Positions 18,134-26,692 of a stretch of DNA of 64,000 bases are shown one piece after another. Under the pieces are notes generated by a model that was not told the origin of the DNA, searched no databases, and saw nothing but the letters and a program-made list of their open reading frames with translations. How positions within the stretch are numbered: the first letter of the stretch is position 1; every line of letters starts with the position of its first letter. Source of the stretch: Asaia astilbis JCM 15831 (GTDB lineage Bacteria; Pseudomonadota; Alphaproteobacteria; Acetobacterales; Acetobacteraceae); assembly GCF_000613845.1 (NCBI RefSeq), contig NZ_BAJT01000016.1:1-64000 (forward strand). Reading direction: 5' to 3'. Both the position numbers and the translations under genes were made by a program.

Positions 18134-20689
18134 TCAGGGCGCGCGTTCATCATCGTTAAGCGACGCATCGTCTGCTCCGCTTTGACGAAGTACTGAGAAG
18201 AGCTTTGCATGCGTATCGTCCAGACTCCGCTTGCCGATACGATCCGAAATCCATTGCAGCGAATTCTTGTCGCCCGCTCGAGAGGCATCTGAAGCAAGTC
18301 TGAGTGCGAGGTCCTGCTGCGATTTGTCCAGATCACCCTGGGCGGGTATCTGCAGCATCGCTGCCGCCCGCAATTCGGCCGCTGCAGCCAGCCACTGGCC
18401 CTGATTTTCATGAAATTGCGCTCCTAGAAGGCGCGCATCCAGACCTGATGTGTTTTTGAGTAGTCCTAACCCTTTGGATTTGTCGCCTTTCATCAAGGCG
18501 ATCTTGGCCCTTATGAGGTCACGGTGCGCCTGCAAGGGCTGAGGCAGCGACGTGCTTTCGGTCCGGTCGAGCGCGGCTGCAGCCGCCTCGGGCTGCTGAT
18601 GCGTTAATGCTGCTTCTGCGAGGGACGCGCCCGCATCAGCCTTGCTCTCCGGCGTTTCCAAGGCAGGGATCGCTTCGGAAAGCGCCTGAGTCGCATCGTC
18701 TGACAAGCCTAGCGAAAGGAGAATTCGTCCATAAGCCGCGAGAAGTGATGCGCGAGCCGGTCCTTGTGGCAGCGCGGGCATATGAGCTTTCAAGAGAGCT
18801 GCGTTTTTGACCAGCTCTTCCTTACTCATTGCGTCATTCGTCTCGGCAGCGACACCCTGCAAAGCCTGAAGCAGGAGCTCGTTGCGGCGGGTGCTGTAGT
18901 GCGACGGCCCCCGATGCGGTACGCCTTGATCGATTATTTGAGCAGCGTTCTGCCACTGTTTGGCTTTCGCGTAGATTTCTGCTTGCGTGAGACGAAGATT
19001 TCTCTCGCGTCCGGCTAGTCGGGCGTCAAGAATAAGATCGTCGAGTGCTTTGACGGTTTGCTCAGTCGTCAGTTTGCCGCGGTCGTGATCGAGAAGGATT
19101 TTCGCCTCGGATGCCTTTTCTGAAAGGCTGAGATCCCGATCGGTGGAGAGGGCAGAAAGTTCAGCATACGCCCGATCATTATTATTTTGTCTCTGCGAGG
19201 CGAGCGCTCTTGCCAGACGGTAAGCAGGTTGATCGGGAAGCCTATCGAGTGCGGGAAGATCGGCAAGATCGCCATGACGTGCAATAGCCTCCGCTACCAG
19301 AGGCAGAATCAGGTCTCTCAGGTTCGTTGGGTAAGCGCGCACACGGTCGAGATCGAGGGCAAGACGGTGCACGCTTCGACTGTCGCTTTGATCCGCGGCT
19401 TCGAGGTAGAGTGCGCGCCAGAGTTGCAGCGCTCTCTGTTGCTTCTCAGGCCAGGGACCGTCCAGGGCGCTCGCATTTTTCGGAAAACCAAGCATCAATT
19501 CGGTCGCAGCCAGAAGGAAACGGACTTCAGGCCGTCCGACTTCTTCGGGATCGTCGCGAAGAGCGACGGTCAGAATGCCTCGGGCTTCCATAAAAGCGCC
19601 CATGCTGAATGCGACGCGCGCCGCGTCGATGCGCTTGTCGAAGCGGTCGGCCGGTTGCGAATCGGCGGCTTTGAGAAGGCGGTCGTGATAGCGCTTGAGC
19701 AGTTCGGCGTCCGGAAGATCCTGAAGGCCCAGCCATTTGAGATCGACATCATTCGCATAAACGGATTGTCCGTCATCTTCGAACTTACGGCCGTCTCTGT
19801 TCAGGAGAAGTCCCGATTGGACGGCGACCAGAGCAATGTCTGGGTCACGTGCTGCAATGACCACGCCCTCAAGGGTTGGCCAGACATCGTAACCCTGGGC
19901 GTGTCGCATCGCCAGTATTCCCCCGTCATCGAGAAGCGACGTGCCGACAAGCAATCTCTCATTGGTTGAGGGGTCTGCCACAGTCAGAACGCGTCCACTT
20001 CGACGCATGGGATACAATATGCCCTCATTGACCGCAGACGGGTTAATGACGTGATTTTCGTGCGTTTTCACGTTGGGTGGCGCTTTGTCTCCAAGAACCC
20101 ATCCCTCGGCGCGCTGGTAAAGAAAGAGTTGTCGGGTATCGTCCCGTTTGAGCTGAATGAGCGTCGCGTCAGGAAGGAGACTTACCGTTAATGAGGCAAA
20201 AAAACCGCTTCCATGGATGGTGCTAGTATCCATCGGAAAGGCATTATCTACGACGATGATGAGTCGATCGCCGCTCTCAAAAGCGGCTATTCCAGCTTGC
20301 GACGGTATGGGCAACAACACCTGGTCGACAGCCGCTCCATCGAACGCAGGGCCTGCCGCTGCTGGCGCACCGTTGTTCGGCGGGGCAACGGGAAACGTCC
20401 CTTTCCCGACATGACCTTTCGCCGCGTCGGATTGCGTCGGTGCGTCGAGAATTTTCGCACGCCAAGATGGGGGGAGGCCGTTAACGAGATCACCAGATGT
20501 CAAGTGGGATGGGTCAGTCGCCACCGACTCCTTCGGTGCAGGGGCTGGTGGCGAAGACTTATGCTGGCGATCTGGAGAGTGCTTTTGGGGCGCACCCTGC
20601 ACCGGGGCAGCGAGAAGGCAGCCGTAAACGATGGCGCCGCATTTATAGCGGAGCCTGGGAGACGTGAACTTAATTATGCTGAAAACCAC
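18134..20689 (-). CDS. Large exported TPR-like protein, flagellar cluster
   Basis: 851 residues. The N-terminus looks like a signal peptide (about 1-32, ending near PVQGAPQ). A Pro/Ser/Lys-rich linker is followed by a beta-rich domain (about 95-330) and a long helical region (about 340-830) with repeated Ala/Leu helix pairs such as ALSEAIPALETPESKADAGASLAEAALTH, suggesting many TPR-like repeats. It is codirectional with flgB and could be the first gene of that operon. I do not recognise a named family. A periplasmic scaffold or motor accessory role is possible but unproven. Confidence 0.75.
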   Translation of the reverse strand: MVFSIIKFTSPRLRYKCGAIVYGCLLAAPVQGAPQKHSPDRQHKSSPPAPAPKESVATDPSHLTSGDLVNGLPPSWRAKILDAPTQSDAAKGHVGKGTFPVAPPNNGAPAAAGPAFDGAAVDQVLLPIPSQAGIAAFESGDRLIIVVDNAFPMDTSTIHGSGFFASLTVSLLPDATLIQLKRDDTRQLFLYQRAEGWVLGDKAPPNVKTHENHVINPSAVNEGILYPMRRSGRVLTVADPSTNERLLVGTSLLDDGGILAMRHAQGYDVWPTLEGVVIAARDPDIALVAVQSGLLLNRDGRKFEDDGQSVYANDVDLKWLGLQDLPDAELLKRYHDRLLKAADSQPADRFDKRIDAARVAFSMGAFMEARGILTVALRDDPEEVGRPEVRFLLAATELMLGFPKNASALDGPWPEKQQRALQLWRALYLEAADQSDSRSVHRLALDLDRVRAYPTNLRDLILPLVAEAIARHGDLADLPALDRLPDQPAYRLARALASQRQNNNDRAYAELSALSTDRDLSLSEKASEAKILLDHDRGKLTTEQTVKALDDLILDARLAGRERNLRLTQAEIYAKAKQWQNAAQIIDQGVPHRGPSHYSTRRNELLLQALQGVAAETNDAMSKEELVKNAALLKAHMPALPQGPARASLLAAYGRILLSLGLSDDATQALSEAIPALETPESKADAGASLAEAALTHQQPEAAAAALDRTESTSLPQPLQAHRDLIRAKIALMKGDKSKGLGLLKNTSGLDARLLGAQFHENQGQWLAAAAELRAAAMLQIPAQGDLDKSQQDLALRLASDASRAGDKNSLQWISDRIGKRSLDDTHAKLFSVLRQSGADDASLNDDERAP

Positions 20690-20783
20690 CTTCTATACTG
20701 CCGATCCATGAGGCTGAAATTGAGTATCTTCTAGGATTAGGAGCACTGGGGGGCTCAGACAAGAGAGCGACCTCTAACTTTCC

Positions 20784-21017
20784 TCAAGTGAGGAAATTGA
20801 TCGCCTGGCTCAACGTTGAGGAGCTTTTCGATCCGCTGGAGCGCAAGAGACCGCCATTGGAATCGAAATCGCTCGACAAAGTAGAAGCTGTTTTCTCGAC
20901 AGCTTTTGCGATTTGATTTTGGCCCGTCCGCGCAGTGTTATAGGCGTCATGCGACGCAGAGACACTCGATTGACGCAGGTAATTTGAAATAGTCGATGCG
21001 GCGGAAATATCTGACAT
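20784..21017 (-). CDS. Small protein of unknown function
   Basis: 77 residues from the ATG at 21017 (MSDISAASTISNYLRQ), preceded by GAAGAGGG as a ribosome binding site. The first half is helical and Ala/Gln/Asn-rich (ASHDAYNTARTGQNQIAKAVE); the second is Ser-rich and ends in a short hydrophobic helix. It lacks the Cys and FliE or FlgM features I would expect of named small flagellar proteins. It may be a member of the regulator locus or the flgB operon. Confidence 0.55.
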   Translation of the reverse strand: MSDISAASTISNYLRQSSVSASHDAYNTARTGQNQIAKAVEKTASTLSSDFDSNGGLLRSSGSKSSSTLSQAINFLT

Positions 21018-21106
21018 GCTGCCCTCTTCGGCGTCGAATGATTGCGCGGTTATATTCCGCACTCTTGTGAAATAGACTTGTAATTATTGAGCAAGGCTTA
21101 ACGCCG

Positions 21107-21430
21107 ACACATGGAAGTCCGTGTGCGGTAATTTTTTGTTAAGCGCATTTTGTAAAGTGGTTCGCGTTCGAGAACGCTTTTTCATATTTAAATCCAACAC
21201 CACATTCTTAGCATGGAAGTTCGCTACGTAAAATTATTTTTTCGGGCACTGTCGAACGTTCGGCGCCTATTGGGAGTTACACGGGCGCAGCTATTTCGCT
21301 TTCGAATGGGGTTTAACGTTCTTTTGCTCACACGGGAAAAGATTTTGCCGCATTTTGCTACAAAGGAGTGGTGCTTCGAGAATGACTGATGTATGCGTCG
21401 AATTAGCCGCAACACATGGAAGTTCGTGGC
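21107..21430 (+). repeat. Three copies of a CATGGAAGT(T/C)CG motif
   Basis: Copies are at 21107-21124 (ACACATGGAAGTCCGTGT), 21210-21227 (AGCATGGAAGTTCGCT) and 21412-21428 (ACACATGGAAGTTCGTG). The core CATGGAAGT is constant and the arms vary but stay complementary: CAC/GTG in two copies, AGC/GCT in the other. Covarying arms with a fixed core suggest a protein-binding dyad or an RNA hairpin. I found no other copy in the window by eye. Confidence 0.55.
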
Positions 21431-21440
21431 GCTCATTCAA

Positions 21441-21456
21441 TGTGACGCGAGTCACA
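21441..21456. promoter_or_regulatory. CRP/FNR-type binding site
   Basis: TGTGACGCGAGTCACA is an exact TGTGA-N6-TCACA palindrome with six-base arms. It ends 95 bases before the regulator ATG at 21552. This is the classic CRP-family operator form; the host protein that binds it is not in the window. Confidence 0.6.
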
Positions 21457-21551
21457 GAAAAATTTTCTAAAATCTTTCCTCAATAAGAATTTGTTAAATA
21501 AACGTAGATATAATTATTTGTATCGCAAAAAAAATTAGGCGGTGAATTACA

Positions 21552-22349
21552 ATGCGCGTTTTGTGTGTTGGTGAAAATATTTTATATGGTCGTCCGAGCG
21601 AAGCCCTTTCTAAGGCTGCCGTTGCGGGCTCATTGTCCCTTGCGACAAGTGAATTGTCGGGTGTCGTCGAGACGCTGCGTCGCTCCCATTACGATATAGT
21701 CGTCGTACAGCAATCTGCTTCGGACGTGCGCATCGTGCGACAGATCCGAAAAGGAAAGATTTCTGCGCCGATCGTCGTTGTGCGACGTGACGGAACCGCG
21801 ACCGGAGAAGTCGAACTTCTCACTGCCGGTGCAGATGATTGCGTTGCCGAAACTGCAGACCACACGGTGCTTTTGGCCAGGCTCCGCGCCGTTATCCGGC
21901 GCGCTGGCGGCCATGACAGCGCGACGCTCCATATCGGACGTTTGACGGTCGGCATCGAGCGCCGCGAGGTACATATCGATGCAGCGGTCGTTCCGTTGAC
22001 ACGCAAGGAATATGATCTGTTTGTTTTGCTTGCGATGCGCAAGACGCAGGTTCTCAGCAAGGAAGTTCTGCTCGATAGCCTCTACAGCGGTGAAGACGAG
22101 CCGTTTGGTAAAGTGATCGACGTCATGATCTGCAAGATCAGAAAGAAGATCCGAGCTTTCGGGATCGATGAGCCTTTCACCACTCAGTGGGGTATCGGTT
22201 ATCGCTTAAATGAGAGTGCGTTTAATCCAGTGACAGTCACTCTGCCTCAAGAGGATTATCGTATCAGGCCAGCAGTGAGAGAGAACTGCCTGCCGGTTCT
22301 TGCTGGCATCAATATTCTTGGGATTGTAGCACCAGCAAATCGCCCCTGA
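21552..22349 (+). CDS. CtrA/Rem-type regulator with degenerate receiver
   Basis: 265 residues. The C-terminal winged-helix domain (about 130-230) closely follows CtrA: VPLTRKEYDLFVLLAMRK, LSKEVLLDSLYSGEDEPFGKVIDVMICKIRKKIRAF and TTQWGIGYRL. The N-terminal domain is a receiver fold, but the active site is lost: the acidic pair is GEN, the phosphoacceptor position is Gln53 in DIVVVQQS, the Thr/Ser position is Arg, and the conserved Lys is missing (DCVAETAD). It therefore should not be phosphorylated. A tail of about 35 residues follows the DNA-binding domain. Rhizobial Rem and Brucella FtcR are OmpR-type flagellar master regulators encoded in flagellar loci; a similar role is likely here but inferred. 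Confidence 0.82.
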   Translation: MRVLCVGENILYGRPSEALSKAAVAGSLSLATSELSGVVETLRRSHYDIVVVQQSASDVRIVRQIRKGKISAPIVVVRRDGTATGEVELLTAGADDCVAETADHTVLLARLRAVIRRAGGHDSATLHIGRLTVGIERREVHIDAAVVPLTRKEYDLFVLLAMRKTQVLSKEVLLDSLYSGEDEPFGKVIDVMICKIRKKIRAFGIDEPFTTQWGIGYRLNESAFNPVTVTLPQEDYRIRPAVRENCLPVLAGINILGIVAPANRP

Positions 22350-22389
22350 TCCGGGTCATCCAGCAAAAATAAACGCCGTGGAATTTTTT

Positions 22390-22419
22390 CCCCGTTGCGG
22401 ATAACGCAGCGGGGTTTTT
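22390..22419 (+). terminator. Terminator of the CtrA-type gene
   Basis: CCCCGTTGCG (22390-22399) pairs with CGCAGCGGGG (22405-22414), one G-T pair, loop of five, then TTTTT. It lies 41 bases after the stop codon. Confidence 0.8.
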
Positions 22420-22500
22420 CTTATTTGACTCTCTAAGTTTGTCCTGCGCGTAGGCAGTCATGGCAGCGCCATGCCTCGCATTGCCCTCATATAACCAAAA

Positions 22501-22742
22501 GTCGAACGGCGTGAGATGTCGGTCCGGGCAGACCCGGTGCCCTTGCGGCCGAAAAGGAAGGCATACTCGTGTGATCAACTGCGTACGAGATGCTGACCTT
22601 CGATAGCGCGGCTCTGCTAGATCATCGGAAGACGAGCCGTTCGTCGGCGTGATCGACGTCAGGGTTTGTGCAATCCCGAAGGTACCCGTTTTTTCGGGAG
22701 CAAAGCGTTGTTCACCGTCAAAGGGAAAACAGTTGCTGACTG
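22501..22742 (+). pseudogene. Relic of a second CtrA-type regulator
   Basis: The DNA-binding domain of a CtrA-type regulator can be followed across three frames. From 22501: VERREMSVRADPVPLRPK, matching IERREVHIDAAVVPLTRK of the intact neighbour. From 22584: YEMLTFDSAALLDH, like YEML...ALLDHLY of CtrA. From 22628: EDEPFVGVIDVRVCAI, matching EDEPFGKVIDVMICKI. Nucleotide identity is clearest at 22628-22680 against the intact gene near 22091-22140. Stops and frame changes show it is dead. The remaining non-coding bases from 22350 to 22954 hold two terminators and nothing else I can support. Confidence 0.7.
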
Positions 22743-22898
22743 AATAGCGCTGCTCCTGATCCAGGGACCGGATTTGGCGCATAAAGCTGACTGAATCACG
22801 CCCGCGATGAGCGGAGATCGCAGCTTGTAACCTCAACGAGGTCAATATTTCGGTGATTGTTGCGCCAGGGCATCGCCGTTGATCGACGCATAGGAAGG

Positions 22899-22944
22899 CA
22901 AAAAAGCCCAAAGAGGGCTCCCCGCTGCGTGAGGCACAGCGGGG
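22899..22944 (-). terminator. Terminator of the flgD operon
   Basis: On the minus strand a CCCCGCTG...CAGCGGGG hairpin (22920-22944) is followed by an AGCCC/GGGCT hairpin (22905-22919) and a T run (22900-22905 complement). It begins about ten bases past the flgD stop. The first stem resembles the terminator at 22390. Confidence 0.75.
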
Positions 22945-22954
22945 ATTGTCGCAC

Positions 22955-23701
22955 TCAGCTCTCGGTGGTAGCGGCTGTCGAGGCCTTGCTGAAGTTCGTA
23001 ACGCTCGAAACGGGGATCGACGCGCGACCCATTTCGACAACGACACCCGAGCTTCCCTTGCTTACGCCGGTGACGGTTCCAGAGACGCTGAACGGGAGAT
23101 CCGACGTTGTCCCGGTGGAGTCCATCGTTTTGACCGAAACGCTGTAAGCGCCGTCGGCAAGCTTGTTTCCGGAATTGTCGGTTCCGTCCCACTTCCAGGT
23201 ATTCGTGCTGGAGGCGGCGGCGCCGGTATCTGTCTTGACGATTTTACCGCTCGAATCGCTGACCGCGATCGCGACGGTTTGACCCTGAGTTGCGGAGAAG
23301 CTCAGAGATGCCGAGCTGTTCTGTAGCGGCAAGGTCGTAGAGGTAGCTGTTGCGACCTGACCAATCCACTGGCTGCCCGAGCTGAGCTGGCTGCTTTCGT
23401 TGAGAGAAATGAGTGTGGAGAGGTTGGTGTTGGTCTGTACCTGCTGTTCCGTTCCGGCAAATTGGACCAGCTCAGAAGTGAAGGAGTCTGAGCTCATTGG
23501 GCTGCTCGGATCCTGATGCTGCAGCTGCGTTGTCAGGAGCGTCAGGAAGGTCGTGTAATTATTCGCGAGGGACGAGAGCCCGAGGCTCGACGACGAGCTT
23601 GAACTCGAGGAGCTGCTGGATGTGGAGTTGGCCGACGCCTTCGCGGTTGCTTCGGCTGCCTGGATGAGTTTGGCTTCGTTGCTGACGGTTGACGTATCCA
23701 T
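22955..23701 (-). CDS. flgD: Flagellar hook capping protein FlgD
   Basis: 248 residues from the ATG at 23701, with AAGGAAG upstream. A run of about 13 serines (residues 27-39) precedes the FlgD core LANNYTTFLTLLTTQLQHQDPSSPM and SELVQFAGTEQQVQTN, then the beta-sandwich with WKWDGTDNSGNKLADGAYSV. FlgD caps the growing hook. It follows fliK by 74 bases. Confidence 0.93.
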   Translation of the reverse strand: MDTSTVSNEAKLIQAAEATAKASANSTSSSSSSSSSSSSLGLSSLANNYTTFLTLLTTQLQHQDPSSPMSSDSFTSELVQFAGTEQQVQTNTNLSTLISLNESSQLSSGSQWIGQVATATSTTLPLQNSSASLSFSATQGQTVAIAVSDSSGKIVKTDTGAAASSTNTWKWDGTDNSGNKLADGAYSVSVKTMDSTGTTSDLPFSVSGTVTGVSKGSSGVVVEMGRASIPVSSVTNFSKASTAATTES

Positions 23702-23775
23702 AAATGTCTTCCTTTGAAATAGGTTCTTCTAAAAGGGCGCCGTCCACCGAAAGCGAGGCGCGCGAGGGAGATGAC

Positions 23776-25692
23776 TTAAGCCGTAATATTGACGCCACCT
23801 CCTGCCTCGACCGCTGTCGACGCCTCACGCAGCGGTACAATGGAGGTGTCTGTCTCGCTGGATAGTGTGCCCTGAATCCAGGGGCGTGTATTGGAGCCGC
23901 CCTGCTGGTTCTGTTGTGGGGTGTTGCCCATGAAATTGCCGGACAGATCGGGGCGGCTGGACGAATCCTGCTGTCCGTCACCGCGCTTCGAATCTCCCGT
24001 GTTAACGGCAGCCGCCACAACATCGAGCTTCATTCCATTTGTATCAATTCCAGCAGAGCTCAGGGCTGCGAGAAGATCCTTCTTGTTATTGGCCAAATGC
24101 TCAGCTGTTTTTGTGTCGTCGCTCTGAAGAACGATCCTCGTTGCCAAGCCACCTTCGCCCTCGAAAATAAGCCGGACTGGCGTGTTATCTTCCGTCTGTA
24201 CCGTCATTGAGAGAGAGCTCGACAGGTCTGCGCCCGAGGCGCCCTGGTCGGAGAGGCTCGTCTTGGCGGCTTCGGCCGTAGCGAAAGTAGTCGTCTGCTG
24301 GGGCGTCTGTGTCTGGCTTGTCGTGTTCGCCACGAGTGACTGGAATGTCACAGGATGAGACGTGTTCGTCGCAAGTTGCAAGACCGGGCTTTTGGCTGCG
24401 TTCTCGGTGCTTGGCTCGTCGTCTTTGGAAGAGGAAGAGTCGTCGCCCGACATGGACTGATGGTGTGACATATCCGCGCTACTGAGCGTGACCGGCGCCT
24501 GGGCCTGCACAGGCTGGTTCGTCGTCGTTCGTGCAAGGGGGGTCGCTGTCGATTCTGCTCCTGAAACCGGGAGGCGCGTCGATTGACTTCCGATTGTCTG
24601 GGCGAACGGCGTCGTCTGTACCTGGGCGGAAAATGCGCCACTTGTCAGGCTCATAGTCTGATCAGAGGGCGCTACACTGTTCTGTGTCAGTTCCTCCGAG
24701 ACAGGAGGCTTTGCTTGATCGGTCTTCTCATCCAAGATGAATGCTGTCGAGACCGACTGGATTACTGGTGCCGAATCCTTGTTTGAGACATCTGGACTGG
24801 TCGATCCCGCCTTGACGGTCACATTCGATATCTGCGCACCATTAGGTGCCACTGAAAAAGCAGCAGAAGGCGTAGCGCCTGAGATCGCGCCGAGAGAACT
24901 GAGAGTCGCACCCGAGCCAGCGCTCGCAACGACGACTTTCGGCGCTGCTGACGAAGGTAATGACCAGTCGGCACCTAAAACGGCTTTCTGTGAGGGAAGC
25001 TGAATTACGCCTACGGAGGCCTGTGGTGAGGACGTCGTCGTGTCGCCCAAGTTGGACGTCACGGCAGAGCTGAGCGTCGACAGGCCCCAGGACGCATCTG
25101 CCGATCCCGTGGCGCTGACCAGACTGGCTCCAACGGACGCCGACATGATGCCACTGGTTGTTGCTTCTGCTGGCTGAGCTGGAAGGGCGGAACTCTGCAA
25201 AGACGCCCCCATAAACAGGGAAGCGAAGGTAAGGGCATCGACAAACTGGGTTGTCGTTGCCTGGCTTGCCGCGGCGCTCGTCAGGTTCGTGTCTTCATCA
25301 TCTACCGAGGCATTGCCGGAGGTCGCGTGTCCAGACGATGTCACATTTGCCAGCGTCGCGTCTGCACTTGCCGGGGCAGGTGCTGGCGAAGTGGGCTGCT
25401 CGGAGGGCAGGGAGGCATTTGCATCGGTATTTGCGTCGACGCTGCTACCGCTGTTGTCTGAAGAACTGTCAGAAGGAATGGTGTTTTGACGGCTCGACGA
25501 CGTGTCATTGCGCTGCGTACCGGCATTCGCTGCTTGCAGCTGTGTGCTGAAGCTGTCACTCGAGCTCGTTCCGACCGTCGCCTGATTGGTTTTGACTGAC
25601 CCGCCTTGCAGAGCGTCAAGAAGCGATGTCGCTTTTCGCCCGGCCAATCTGGTGGAGCCCTCAGCGGCCGACGGATTTACCGGAACTCTCAT
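23776..25692 (-). CDS. fliK: Flagellar hook-length control protein FliK
   Basis: 638 residues, very rich in Ser, Thr, Ala and Gln over the first 500, as FliK proteins are. The conserved C-terminal domain (about 505-575) has QTEDNTPVRLIFEGEGGLATRIVLQSDDTKTAEHLANNKKDLLAALSSAGI, the fold that switches export specificity through FlhB. Context is motB-motA-fliK-flgD, as in rhizobia where fliK lies next to mot genes. The N-terminal part is too diverged to align by eye. Confidence 0.82.
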   Translation of the reverse strand: MRVPVNPSAAEGSTRLAGRKATSLLDALQGGSVKTNQATVGTSSSDSFSTQLQAANAGTQRNDTSSSRQNTIPSDSSSDNSGSSVDANTDANASLPSEQPTSPAPAPASADATLANVTSSGHATSGNASVDDEDTNLTSAAASQATTTQFVDALTFASLFMGASLQSSALPAQPAEATTSGIMSASVGASLVSATGSADASWGLSTLSSAVTSNLGDTTTSSPQASVGVIQLPSQKAVLGADWSLPSSAAPKVVVASAGSGATLSSLGAISGATPSAAFSVAPNGAQISNVTVKAGSTSPDVSNKDSAPVIQSVSTAFILDEKTDQAKPPVSEELTQNSVAPSDQTMSLTSGAFSAQVQTTPFAQTIGSQSTRLPVSGAESTATPLARTTTNQPVQAQAPVTLSSADMSHHQSMSGDDSSSSKDDEPSTENAAKSPVLQLATNTSHPVTFQSLVANTTSQTQTPQQTTTFATAEAAKTSLSDQGASGADLSSSLSMTVQTEDNTPVRLIFEGEGGLATRIVLQSDDTKTAEHLANNKKDLLAALSSAGIDTNGMKLDVVAAAVNTGDSKRGDGQQDSSSRPDLSGNFMGNTPQQNQQGGSNTRPWIQGTLSSETDTSIVPLREASTAVEAGGGVNITA

Positions 25693-25726
25693 GACTTATC
25701 CCCTGCGTGCGACTGTAGGCTCATAC

Positions 25727-26596
25727 TCAGCTCGCCGCCTGCGATTCAGATAATGCCATATCCAGCTCGAAAAATGTCGGCATAAAATGCGGTGGAATGT
25801 CTTTTCTTCCTATTTCCGCGCTGACCTGTGGCGGATTTCCCTGCAAATGAGCAACGAGTACCGTTTTAATGATGTTCTGATAGCGACCGTCCTGCAAAAT
25901 AACGGACTTCATGCGTGAGGCCAGTGGGGAAACGACCCCGTAGGCGAGCAACACGCCGAGGAATGTTCCGACGAGCGCACCGGAAATCATTTCACCCAAA
26001 ATCGCTGGTGGCTTGCTGATCGACGCCATCGTCTTGATAACGCCGAGCACGGCAGCGACAATGCCAAGGGCAGGAAGAGCATCCGCCACGCCGCTCAGGC
26101 TTTCGGAGATATGGAGTTTTTCGGCTTCGTTTTTATTCAGCTCGCGTCCCATTACCTCGTCCAGCTGATACGCATCTTCGAGGCTCAGGCTGACCAGACG
26201 CAGGTAATCGCAGATGAGATCGCGTGTTTCCTCATCGTCTCTGATTTGAGGAGAGAGGGCGAAGATCGAGCTCTCCTGAGGGTTTTCAACATGCTCTTCC
26301 AGCGCCATGGCACCTTTGGTGCCAGCAAGACGTGTGAGGCGAAATAGAATGACGAGCAGCCCGATATAGGACGCTTTGTCATGTTGTGGCCCTTTGAGAA
26401 CCAATTTGAAATTATGGGGAAGTTCTTTGATCGCGCTCAGCGGGTTCGACATCACAAAGATGCCGACTGCTGACCCCAGAATGGTGAGTAGCTCGAACGG
26501 CATCGATGCAAAAAGCGGTCCGAGCACGCCTCCAGAAGCGGCAAACGAGCCAAAAACGCAAAGGAAAGAAAAGAGGAGACCTCCGATAAAAAGCAT
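25727..26596 (-). CDS. motA: Flagellar stator protein MotA
   Basis: 289 residues with four membrane segments (about 4-22, 28-48, 170-190 and 200-222). The cytoplasmic loop has RLAGTKGAMALEEHVENP, carrying the charged residues that touch FliG. SGVADALPALGIVAAVLGVIKTM and GALVGTFLGVLLAYGVVSPLA are the third and fourth segments that line the proton path. It lies downstream of motB, the reverse of the enteric order, with a 96-base gap. Confidence 0.94.
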   Translation of the reverse strand: MLFIGGLLFSFLCVFGSFAASGGVLGPLFASMPFELLTILGSAVGIFVMSNPLSAIKELPHNFKLVLKGPQHDKASYIGLLVILFRLTRLAGTKGAMALEEHVENPQESSIFALSPQIRDDEETRDLICDYLRLVSLSLEDAYQLDEVMGRELNKNEAEKLHISESLSGVADALPALGIVAAVLGVIKTMASISKPPAILGEMISGALVGTFLGVLLAYGVVSPLASRMKSVILQDGRYQNIIKTVLVAHLQGNPPQVSAEIGRKDIPPHFMPTFFELDMALSESQAAS

Positions 26597-26692
26597 CTGG
26601 TACTGTCCGTTTCTATCTCAAATTGCGTATGACGATTAAATTTAAAGTCTGAGTGCGGCGTTCAAGTATTCTAAACTGTAATAATGAACCTA

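Larger units (their letters stand above)
21018..21551. promoter_or_regulatory. Divergent regulatory region of CtrA-type gene
   Basis: 534 A/T-rich bases without a gene between the small protein (minus) and the regulator (plus). It carries three copies of a dyad motif and one exact TGTGA-N6-TCACA site, listed separately. It is the densest regulatory region in the window. Confidence 0.6.

Noticed and set aside
20784..21017. Small protein as FliE or FlgM
   Set aside because: Lacks the C-terminal FliE motif and the FlgM helices; left as unknown.
22309..23046. Minus-strand frame of 245 codons between the regulator and flgD
   Set aside because: It overlaps the regulator end, two terminators, the relic and flgD, has an Arg/Ser-biased composition, and shows no motif. 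The plus-strand relic explains the region better.
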